Part shown: piece after piece, positions 10,853 through 21,400 of the stretch | Layout: every line of letters starts with the position of its first letter | Position numbering within the stretch: the stretch's first letter is position 1 | DNA from: Tribonema minus | Lineage: Eukaryota > Sar > Xanthophyceae > Tribonematales > Tribonemataceae | Reading direction: 5' to 3' | DNA: 64,000 bases | Assembly: GCA_017506865.1 (NCBI GenBank) | Contig: JAFCMP010000046.1 | Coordinates: 1,426,001 to 1,490,000 of the forward strand | The notes under the pieces: model-generated | Told to the model about the DNA's origin: nothing | Database searches by the model: none | Seen by the model: the letters and a program-made list of their open reading frames with translations, nothing else | Translations under genes and position numbers: made by a program

Positions 10853-12253
10853 ATGCCAGGCAAGACATGGGGAGAAGATCTGCAGTTGTACGCAGCGGCG
10901 AAGTCACAACTGCCATGGAACCCGGAGTCTGTGCCGCCTGTGACCTATGTCAACACGTACGATGTGAGTCGCAAAGCGCGAGAGCTGGACCCAGTGCTAG
11001 GCAAGTACAGGGATGCAGACAAGGAGGCGGCGCAGGCCAGAAAAGAGATTGCTAAATGTCAGCAACTGTTACAGGCAGGGATGACGAAGCAGGCCAAGAC
11101 ACAGCAGCAATTCGACATCCTCACCAACGCGAGCTTGAGCAGGGCACCCGCGCAGCAGACCCATGACGATTACAGGCGGCAACGCAAAGAGCCCGACAGC
11201 CGTACGCCTTACAACATCATCAGCAATACCGAGAAGGCTCCTGGCTCGAGGAGTGCGCAGCAGCAGTCACGGCGTCCCAATAACGATCGGACCGAAAACC
11301 AGCGCGCCAAGCCCAGTAGGGCTCATGCTATTCAACGAGACTTCAACGTCTTATCGAACTGTTACGTGGCAAATCACAGCGCTCGGACGCGGAGTGAACA
11401 GGAGGCTGCGCTGACAGCGGCCAAAGCAGCGTACGCACGGACTCACGACTTCAACGCACTGGAGGGCAGATACTACGACGCCAACAAGGAGAGCGCCTAC
11501 CAGGCCGCCGTGAGCAGCTTGAAGCCGGCGCAGGGGCTGGCGCAGGCGCGCCGGCTGCCGCGCTCCGTCGTCTACAGCGAGGGCCAGCTGTACGACATCA
11601 TCAGCAAGAAGCCCAAGGACCCCGTCCGCGAGAGCGAAATGGACAGCGTGCCCGACCCTGGCCTGAGCAAGCGCGCTGCGGGGCGCGCCTTCCTGGAGCG
11701 CAGCCTCGAGCGACGCCGCGCGAAGGAGGCCGCCGCCACTGCTGCAGCGCTCAACAGGGTCAGCTACAAGCGCGAAGTCGAGGCCAGCGGCAAGGGGTTT
11801 GACCCCCTGACCAACGAGGGGTACGCGGGGCGCTGCGCCAGAGCGCTGCCGCGTGGACGTAACCGCACGCCGCGGAAGGCGTTTGAGACGCTCCATGCTG
11901 AGGCCGCGGAGATGAAGCCGAGCGGTGCTGCCGTCGGCGGCACTGGCAGCGGCGACAGGCGCCGTGGCCATGGCGGGCACGGCGACAGCGGGGGGGGCGG
12001 AGTTGCTGGCGACACGGCAGCTGCCACCAGCAGAAGTGCTCACGGCAAGTGCACGTTGAGGGAAGATGCTGCAGGTGCATGCAAAGACAGTAGCTCAGTA
12101 GTGGCGCCGGTGGCGGACATCAGTGCAGCACATGCAACAGCAACGGAGGATTGTGGAAGGGGGGTGGGGAGTGGTGGAGGTGCGGTGAGTGCACGGAGTA
12201 CTAGTGTTGTGCCGCCTTTGCAGCTGCATCAAATGCAGTCCTGCAGTGCATGA
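10853..12253 (+). CDS. Repeat protein with FDILTN/YNIISN-type motifs, unknown function
   Basis: A single exon encodes 466 residues from ATG 10853 (MPGKTWGED). I chose this start because the frame further upstream offers only a GTG. A short motif, aromatic-(D/N)-x-(I/L)-(S/T)-(N/K), recurs: QFDILTN, PYNIISN, DFNVLSN, DFNALEG, LYDIISK, FDPLTN. The spacing is 40-90 residues, in a basic, Gln/Arg/Ala-rich and probably extended or helical chain. The last 120 residues are Gly/Ser/Ala-rich and look disordered. The pattern resembles what I recall of flagellar or ciliary microtubule-associated proteins, but I cannot name the family, so the cilium link is only a suggestion. No membrane segment or signal peptide is seen. 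Confidence 0.72.
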   Translation: MPGKTWGEDLQLYAAAKSQLPWNPESVPPVTYVNTYDVSRKARELDPVLGKYRDADKEAAQARKEIAKCQQLLQAGMTKQAKTQQQFDILTNASLSRAPAQQTHDDYRRQRKEPDSRTPYNIISNTEKAPGSRSAQQQSRRPNNDRTENQRAKPSRAHAIQRDFNVLSNCYVANHSARTRSEQEAALTAAKAAYARTHDFNALEGRYYDANKESAYQAAVSSLKPAQGLAQARRLPRSVVYSEGQLYDIISKKPKDPVRESEMDSVPDPGLSKRAAGRAFLERSLERRRAKEAAATAAALNRVSYKREVEASGKGFDPLTNEGYAGRCARALPRGRNRTPRKAFETLHAEAAEMKPSGAAVGGTGSGDRRRGHGGHGDSGGGGVAGDTAAATSRSAHGKCTLREDAAGACKDSSSVVAPVADISAAHATATEDCGRGVGSGGGAVSARSTSVVPPLQLHQMQSCSA

Positions 12254-14677
12254 CGCTGCATGCCTTAGTAGTACAGTGTAGTGCACATACATGCTCGCGT
12301 TTGTAAATGGAGTTGCAGGGGACGCTTCATATTTGAACGGAGTGCTCTACGTTTGAACAGAGTGCCTCTTCCGCTGCTGCATGCAGAGTGCTTGTCATAT
12401 TTGGCGATGCGAGGCATGAAGAGGGGGTATTCGAAGATTATCTCAGTGCCCGCATGAAAGAGTCATGTATGACGTTGACTGTGCAGCACACATTAGGGTT
12501 AGCGCATGCACGCGCACCTACTTAGGGTTAGGGCTAGTGTTACCATGAGATGCGTCAGGCCCCATGATCACAGCGACACACTGACACGTGGCACCAGCGG
12601 GGGTCGATGTAACAGTGCAAGGCCAGCCATGAGAGTCAAGGTGTAAGAGTCATCAAATGCTGGTAGTGCGTTTATGGTTCTGACTTGCCTGCTTCTGACA
12701 GACTGTTCACATAGTTGGTGTTATTGCTTGCGGCACCGGTAATAGCTGGCGTGCCGGGCAATCCCTCGCCTTCGCACTCGGATGCTGATCGCCGCTCTTT
12801 GACAATTGCAAAGAAACATTTCATAGTGATTGTGCGCAATGAGGAGGGTAAGTTTAAACTATGAAACTATGTGGGTATGCCTCAAGGCACTTGTAGTTGT
12901 TGCTACCAAAAGTGCCTGCTTGCTGTGCCAGCTGCATGTTGCGACGCAGTGGCTGCGGGTGTGACTGATCTGTGTGACGCACTGTGAGCTTTCATGAGAG
13001 GGCCACCCTGCGTTTGATTGTGTGCTTTTGGACGGGTATCTTGATGTAGGACAATGGCAGCATGCTGGATGCTGGCGGAGGACGACAGCATGGCAGATGG
13101 CACCAAGCTCGACATGCTCACATGGACCTATGCTGTTGTACAACATCGACTTACAGGGCACCACGCCCTACCCTGCACCATTCAACAAGTACTGGACGAG
13201 AGCTTACAACGAACTGCACAGCTCAGGCCGCAGTTCTTGAGCATACGGCCGATGGAGCTGATAGTCATGTTTGATGCCTGCAATTGGCCTGCTTAAGGCT
13301 TGCATATGCTTCTTCCTGGTAAGCGAAAGCAGATGCATCAAAACACAGCAGCGCTCAAAGGTATCCCTATCACCTTTGCCACTCTGTGACATGTATGAGT
13401 GTAGGCGCCGCTACTAGGCGGTGTGCAGCAAGCCGCATGCACCCTGTATATGAGCACCTCTTGCAGTGTAACGGTGTGCGCTCCGCTGGTTTCCAGTCAT
13501 TCAAATTTGAAGCAATCCACGCTACTGCTGTGCCTCACGTGAGCATAGTCGGGCGGTCAATTAAGATGGCACTCTTCTGGATGCAGGAGGCAATGGTGCG
13601 CCAGCCTGCAAGCATGGCCAGCTCACCAACGATAAAACAAAAGTCCCCCAGTGTGTGAGCAAGCCCAATGCTCCAATCGAATCAGTGAACGCCATGAGGC
13701 TCAGCGTGGCTGACGCTGCCATGTACTTCGAAGTATTGCCATGAAGTATTGCAACTGTACCTGCACATGTCCCTAGGACTCCAACCCACCCCCCTGCAGG
13801 GCTATCATGCAGCTTGATAGCATGCGGCACTCGTCAAGCATGCATGTTTATGAATGTATGTCGATGTGCATAAGCGTTGAACATACCTACCCCGTGTGCG
13901 ACATGCAGCTCACTCACGTGCTCATTGCTCATCCCGTGCTCCGCAGCAGTCCACGCCAGCTCCGCAGTTGTCCGCGTAGGCAGCGCAGCAGGCATTGTTC
14001 CCGGAGCAGTCATACACATGGTGAAGCTCACACATCAGAACCATGGTGCAAGCACACAAGCAGCATACACGCAGAGCCCATGTGATCATCATAAAATACA
14101 ATGGAAACTGCTATGCACCTGGCAAGTACCACAGGTGCGGTCATGACAGTGAAGTCGAGTATATCTCGAGGGTGCACGTGCGAGAGCATGCTTATGAGCC
14201 AGGGAATAAACAGCGCAGACGGCGAAGTTAAATCTGACAGGGGTCAAGCGCAGGAGAGAAGCACGTCAATTGGGTGCGCAACCACGTCAGGTTGCTAAAG
14301 CTAAGCGAAGCGGTGGCCTCGCATGTGACCCATGAAGCCATATAAACACAAAGGGGGTGTCTCGCATCTCGGTGGCACCGGATGGGACGCGAGCAAACAA
14401 AAGACAGAGGGCCGCATCCTGAGTGCTGTGTGGCAGCAAAACCCTAGCACTGCTGCTGCTGGTGCTGCTGCTGATTGGCCGAGCCACTATGCACCACTAC
14501 CTGCTGACCGCACTAATTCGTCTCCACCGTATGTACACTGTGCAACCAGTTGCCCATCGATAAGTCGATCGGGTTTGGTGCTGTTGCGGGGAGGGACTTG
14601 AAATAACCTATATCGAGTAACGCCAACACCAGGTGATGCTGCTACTACGGAGCGAGGCCGACTGAGCTGCTGCCGCC
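12254..14677. other. Intergenic, telomere-like motifs, no gene recognised
   Basis: Two short TTAGGG-type motifs occur near 12494-12540. No open frame on either strand has protein-like composition, and no transposon ends or RNA gene were found. Confidence 0.5.
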
Positions 14678-15224
14678 TCAGGCTGAGGCGTCCAGATCCC
14701 GCGTGAGCTTCGCCAAAAGGGAGCTGAAGTTCACCAGCAGGACGCAGACGAGACCCATCCAGTGGAACTCCTCGAGCAGATGCAGCACGCCTCGCCCGTG
14801 GCTCTTCTGCGATCGCACACGCAGCCTGCGGTGGTGGATATCTGGCTGGAACATGGTGCTGTCGGCTGTAGTGGATCTTGGCTGTCGCGGTGAATGTCGC
14901 TGTTACTTGAACAACACAGGTTGCTGGGTCCTCTCCGGTATGCCGACGTCGCTGATGTTGTTGAGGCTGATAGGAACACACTGTAGAGGAGCTGCTCTTG
15001 TCGTCGTCGCCAGGCTGAGACGGTGGTGGCGGGTGCTGGGCTGGTGCAATTGTTGCGCAGGAACCTTTGATAATTGAAGCGATAGCCTGCCCCAACTACG
15101 ACTGCCGCGACTCCTCGTGCTAGTGGCTCCAGACAGATACAGGATCTGCTGCTACGCGCGGTTGTCGCTTGCTTTCCGGCTTGCTTGCTTTCTCTGTGTG
15201 GTAGTGGTACGGTGTCGATGATTT
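14678..15224 (-). CDS. Possible small membrane protein gene (uncertain)
   Basis: On the minus strand an exon-like stretch 14825-14678 follows an acceptor (CCACCGCAG). It reads LRVRSQKSHGRGVLHLLEEF, then HWMGLVCVLLVNFSSLLAKL and a short tail to TGA, which looks like a real membrane-anchored C-terminus. Upstream, a frame open from about 15224 holds GVAAVVVGAGYRFNYQRFL, but it has no ATG and the joining donor is unclear (a GT near 14917 would fit the phase). This could be a genuine short gene divergent from BRF1, a remnant, or chance. I do not recognise a family. Confidence 0.25.
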
Positions 15225-15425
15225 ACAGTTGAAGTTTTTTAGTTTTTGAATGTTCAAATCCGGGGGCTTTTTTTGGGGGGGGGGGGAGGTGTTTCAAAAA
15301 CGCCAATATGGGCGCATCGCGACTCGTGAGTTCGGCTGTTAGTCGGCCGGCCGGTACATCGGGCTGAGGTCTCGCAGAGAAGAAAGCCCTGGACAAGGCG
15401 GCGGCTGCTTCACAGAGGAGTTACC

Positions 15426-18400
15426 ATGAGCGGCTGGCGCTGCAAGGAGGAGGGCTGTGGAGGCACCAGACTGGAATCGGATGCGGCAGGAGGGTCCACC
15501 TACTGCTCCACCTGCGGAGCTGTCTACGATGAGAATACACTTGTCAACAGCGTGGAGTTTTCGGAGTCTGCAGGCGGTGCCGCTGCCGTCGTGGGCACCT
15601 TTGTCAGCGCCGCCGGCACAAAGGCCTACCCTCTGGCTGCAGGGTCTCGAGGCATGGCAGGGGACAGGGACAGCCGAGAGGCCAGCATTCAGGCAGCGCA
15701 TGGCAAGATCAAAATGATCGCAACCCAGCTGCGCATGTCTCTCAAGTATGCGGAGGCGGCGCACCGACTGTTCCGAGCCGCTGTCACCAACCGGTTTGTG
15801 CAGGGGCGCAAGACCGTGAACGTCATTGCAGCCTGCTTGTTCATAGTTGCCCGGCAGAACAGACTGCCAATGATGCTACTGGATATCAGCGACGCCGTGC
15901 GGGTCAACGTCTTTGAGCTTGGGCAGACGTTCCTGCGGCTCTTCCGTATTCTCAGCTTGCAGACCAACATGCACATTGTGGATCCATCGCTTCTGATCAA
16001 CAAGTGAGTTGCAGTTGAAGTTGGCATGATTGAGCAACGTTGAAGCCACAGCGTACATTGGATATACCAAGCAGCCCTCGTCTGGTTCATGCATTGACTG
16101 GTTGAATGATTCGCCAAAGCTGCGTTAAGTGGTCTGACCGTTCACACACAATGTTTTAAGACATCGCATACGCCAGATCAATGCAGTTACCTCACAGATG
16201 GTCATGGCATGTCCGCCTGGCATCACCACTGACTGATATGAAGGCAACTCAGGTCTCATCATCAGATTGGCTCACCAACTGTATGTGGCTCACCACTTGC
16301 CGCGCATACAGCCTTCAGTGACATATGCCTTGTCATTGTACTCGCTGATGTTACTAATTTGACATTCAATGCTATAAAACCTGCTTTCCTGAGAGATGCG
16401 TACCATCATTACTCTCCAGAGGCAGAGCTTGAGAACGCTTTTCTGGGGTTTGTCGCTCTGACGGCACCCATCTTCATGTCTGTACCTCAAGCGCAAGTGG
16501 GCAAACAGTAGCGATGAGCTCACTGCTGGCCTGTGCTGCCACTTGCAGGTATGTGGAGCGCCTGAACCTAGGCGTTAAGAAGAACGTCATCCAGGAGGTG
16601 GCCGCCAACATCACTGCGCAGATGAACAGGGACTGGATACACACGGGGCGCAGGCCGGCGGGCATATGTGCCGTGGCGCTGCAGATCGCGTGCAATGTGC
16701 ACGGCGTGGGCATCACGCGCAAACAGGTAGGGTATGCAAGAGCACTGACGGACTTGATTGCGGACATTGTTGTGTTTGGAATGTACTCGGCAGTAGCACA
16801 GGATCAGGTTATGCAGCAGCTGCCATTGTCGCGGTCTCAACCCCTGCCGTGTCCACTCTTGCATTGCACAACGTGGCACCGCACTCGGTGTGCTGGACAC
16901 ATCGCGAGCAGCATTGCTGACGTGCCGCTGCCACTGTCTCCGCCGCTGGCAGATCTGCAGAATTCTGCGCATCTCGGACTCTACCATCTCCAAGCGCATG
17001 CGGGAGTTTGAGCAGACGCCGGCATCGCTGATGGCGGTGGAGTACTTTAGGAGGGGAGGCGGCGCGCCGCAGCAGTTTGACCGCGCAAAGGGGGACAGAG
17101 GGGCGATGCCGGAGGCTGACCCTCCATCATTTGTCAACAACAGGCAAGAGCGCTGTTGAGCGGTGTCTTGTAAATTCGCCAGAAAATCACATCACTCTGA
17201 GGTCAGTGAAGTCAGCCATTGATGCTGCCACGCTTTGGAGCACGACAGTAACTATGTGTAGGTGTCCCTGTGCTTGTTAAGCGTCCTAGTACCAGAGCAG
17301 GTCAGCGCATGCTGTGCATCACAGTTCGCTGGCGCAGTTGGCCAACGCCTTCGCTTGAACATGTCCGCATCATAGATGCGAGTTCCCGGCGACGATTACA
17401 TTTCCTGCTGGCAAAACAGTTCTGCATCAGCATACTGGATGTCATCTGCCTGATCGTCGGCAGCAGCCACGGTCGCGAAGGCCATCAAGGTCTGCACAAT
17501 GGGAACAGCTGCCATGTGCTTGCCGCAGCATCATTTGACGCAGTCATCTCAGTATTTGGGAATGAGACACTGCTGCTTCATGTCTGACTGATTGCTATGC
17601 CTCATACCTGCGCAATCTCGCCGGTCTCTTGGCACAATCTGTGCCAGGGCAAGGGTAGGCTAGCCGCCTAAGGGTAGGTAGTATGCAGGCGTTGCATGCG
17701 CAGGGGCAGTGCTCAGGAGCAGCCTACCTACCTACCCGCTATTGGCTTGTATACCCCATACATGTACTATACAAAAAACAGCGTTCCATAACACTACATC
17801 ATCACCCACCTTCACAGGGCCAAGGATGGCACGCTTGAGAGGATCATGCAGGCAGCACCACCCAGCTCTGAGGCGGCCAGCGCGGGTGGTGGTGGCAGCA
17901 GTGCTCAGGCCGATGCAGACGCCGACGCCGAAGCCGCCCTTGACGCAGCGCTCGCATCCTCGGAGGAGGGCGAAGATGAGAGCAGCTCAGACGATGACAA
18001 CAGTGTTGTTAGCGATACAAAAAAGTCACAGCGCTCAACCGGCAGCGCTCAGAAGCGCAAGCGGCGCGCGCGCCCGGGCGGCAGCGCTGGCGGCGGCGCA
18101 GCGGCTGAGAAGCGGACGCTGCGGGCGAGGGCGGGGGGCGGAGGGGTGCGCGACATCAGCGATAATGAGAGTGGTGAGTCACTCATTGGGTAGGTATAGG
18201 TATGAGTGTGGTTGAGCCAAGGGCCACTGTAGACGCTGTGGGTATGAGCGTGCCATGACGTGGTGACCACGTGTGTCAGCTCTTGCACAAGCTGCAAGGT
18301 ATGCGCACCACAGCCTTGTGTGTATAGCTGCAAGTGAACAGCAGCAGTGACCCCCCCCCCCCGAGACGGGAAGTCAGCAGCAGTTTGGTTGAGCAGTGAA

Positions 18401-21400
18401 CACGGTCACAAGCATGCTGCACTTCTACTTTGCTCAGAGCTCAGTAACCTGAGTCGCAGCAGCATTCAGTCAGTGCTGTGTACTAAATCTGGACTGTACG
18501 ATGACTTCAGGTCCTCGATGTAACTTGAAGTTTCTGTCAGTTTGTGTCCGTTGCACTGCCATCGCATTTAAGTCCTTCAAACATGTTTTGAGCACTGTCC
18601 CTGACCATGCATTCGTGTATGCGTGCTGCTGCCCATGTTGACTGTCCATTGAGCAGTGTACAGTGGGGAGACATCGGAAGCATCCAATGAAGTCGACTCT
18701 GATGATGATGACAGCAGCGAAGAGGAGGAGGGGAGGGTCAAGGCGGGTGACAAGGGGAAGGGGAGCGGGGGTGACAAGGAAAAGGGGAAGGGGAAAGGGA
18801 AGGTGTGTGTTACACAATGTCAAGTTTTGTATATAGGTGGCAATTGCACACTACAACTCTATCAGCCATGGCAGAAGTGATAAAGTGACGGATCTAAGCT
18901 GTATGGGGGGCCAACGTGAAGGCGTCCTCGATGGAAATATTTCGGTGACAAATTGTGCAATGTGTTGCATGTGCCCGTAAGGAATGGCACAAGTCTGTGC
19001 CAATTCACGCTTCGTGTGCGCAGAGACACAGATCGCATCTTGCTTGTGACAGCGTTAATGTTGACCAGCAGCGTAAGTGAGTACACCTGTTAGAGGAATG
19101 GGACACCCAAAGCTGTCAAGTTCATAGTTGGACGTTCGTGATGTAACGGCTGCTAGGGCAAGGTTTGCGTCATGTAACAGATCTCTTCAAACGCTTAGCC
19201 TTTCTGCCCTCACATGCAATCGAAATATTCCTCCTCTTGCAAGCGTGCGGCAGCGTGGGTGCAGGCGCCGTTTGCACGCCACTACAGGCAAATGAGGTTG
19301 ACTCACATGCTCCAAGTATCAGCACGAGTGATACTTGCAGCCACGTGTGACACAAATACTGTGAACAAGAGCCAAACCATGCGAATGTCATGTGGCTACG
19401 CCAATGGCAGATACCAGCATCAGTTGCCACCATGCATCACAATGCACGATGATAGTTTATCCCAGTTTCTCATTCGCCGTAACCCCTTCCCCTGGTCTCC
19501 AGGCCGCTTCGAAGGGCAAGGGCAAGGCCAAGGCCAAGAAGCGCAAGGCCAAGCGCGCCAAGCGCGAGCCCCCCCACTACGAAGACCTGGACCCCGACGA
19601 CCCCTACGCAGCGCTCAAGCACCTCATCGGCCGCCGCGTTCACTTTGAAACGGCAAGGCGGCCGTCGTCCAGGCACGTGGAGCGTCAGCGCGAGGCAGAG
19701 GACATGCTGGTGGAGCTGGAGGGGGAGATAGAGGAGGGGCTGCTGCAGGCGCGCGCGGAGCCCGCTCCCAAGGCGCTGCCGGAGATTGACGTGTCGGAGC
19801 CGGTGCACGTGGAGGTGCAGGTATGTTGGTAACCTCAATAGTTGAAGTTACAACTTGATGAATAAGTTGAAGTTTAACGTCACCAAGCTGCTGCCCGAGA
19901 TCGACGTGTTGGAGTCGGTGCAAGTGGAGGTGCAGGTATGTATGTAACCTCCATAGTTGAAGTTGTAAGTTGATGGTGTATGTAGTTGAAGGTTTAACGT
20001 CCCAAGGCACTGCCAGAGATTGATGTGTCGGAACCGGTGCAAGTGGAGCAGGCATGTATGTAACCTCAATAGTTGAAGTTCTGACTTGCTGAGGCACTGT
20101 TGTGGGTTCATGTGTCGGAGCCGCTGCAAGTGGAAGTGCAGGTGTGTATGTCACCTCAAAACTTCAAAGCAGTTCAATCACAACTTCCTGAGGCGCTGTT
20201 GTAGGTTCGTGTGTCAGAGCCCTGCAAGTGGAAGTGCAGGTGTGTAGGTATCTGATTGTGCTGGCAGAATTCGGCCTGTCGGCATCGGTGCTAGTGTTGA
20301 TGCAGGTTAGTATGTGTATGTATGGTGCTTGGTATTTGCTGTATGACCAGCAAGTGTGTCAAACGAACCTTCCGGTGGTTTGTTGTTGTCCATGCTTGGC
20401 TTCCACAACAGCGGACCTCGTTGGATGCATACGGTTAGACTACTTGCCTTCTGGTCTGGTCAAGACACTCGTAAACTTCCGTACTGCGTCTGTGCTGTCT
20501 GCTGCACCTTATCTCAGTACCAGCGCCCTTGGCACTGGCATACATAAGCCCTCACACCAGCCTCAGCATTGTGGTCGCTCAGTCGGCACGGTCACCCACA
20601 TTTGTGGCTGTGGCGTTGAGCTCACTGGAGCAACGAGACAAGAGTGGCACTTCTTGAAGATTCAGGAATACTTTTCAGAGTTCTGTGACAAGGGAAAGAC
20701 CGGCTACACAAGTTCATGCAGTTCGTGCGTTTAATCGCCATTGTCGCTAATGTCAGACGCGGAACATGGTGTTTGACAAAGACTCTGTGACAAATAGTCT
20801 CGGCAATCACATTGCTTGCATGCGTTTGTGATATGCGAGCGCTGAGTCATACCACGGATGTTGTGTCTGTGTGCTGCCTCAATGCTGATATGTACGGACG
20901 AATATGGTAGTCGTGTTCAAATGATGCTTCACCGCTGATATGTACAAACAGCCATGACGAATGCGCACATGTTGACCTACTTGTGTTTTGACGGAAGTGC
21001 ATTGGTGTTACAACAACCTCCTGCCTACTGGATGAATCGCTGGAGTCCAATGCCATAAACTCCCACAGGCTCATGATGATATGAACCTGCAACGACGGGC
21101 AGTGCATCTTGCATTTGCATCGCACTCGTCATGTGCATGTGCGAGCATCGTCAGTTCTGTAGAACTGTGCTCGCTGCTCATTGCGGAGCGTGGCAAGGCC
21201 CGCTAATCTGTGGTGGCAGTGCTCTGCAATAGGTCCCCTCAATGATACCCTGACTGCACCTGCGTTAACTTTAACATTGAAGCAGGTCATATATCCGTTC
21301 AACTGTGCGCTCGCAGAACGCCCTTCCTTGTACACCGCTGAGCACACATCGGGCGTGCGCTCATACTTCACATAATTTTGATTGGCACACCCACGCACAC

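Noticed and set aside
11351..12043. 230-codon minus-strand frame
   Set aside because: It is antisense to the single-exon FDILTN repeat protein and reflects its high GC third positions.
14487..15095. 202-codon minus-strand frame near 15 kb
   Set aside because: It starts at TTG and is less protein-like than the neighbouring frame used for the low-confidence membrane protein call.
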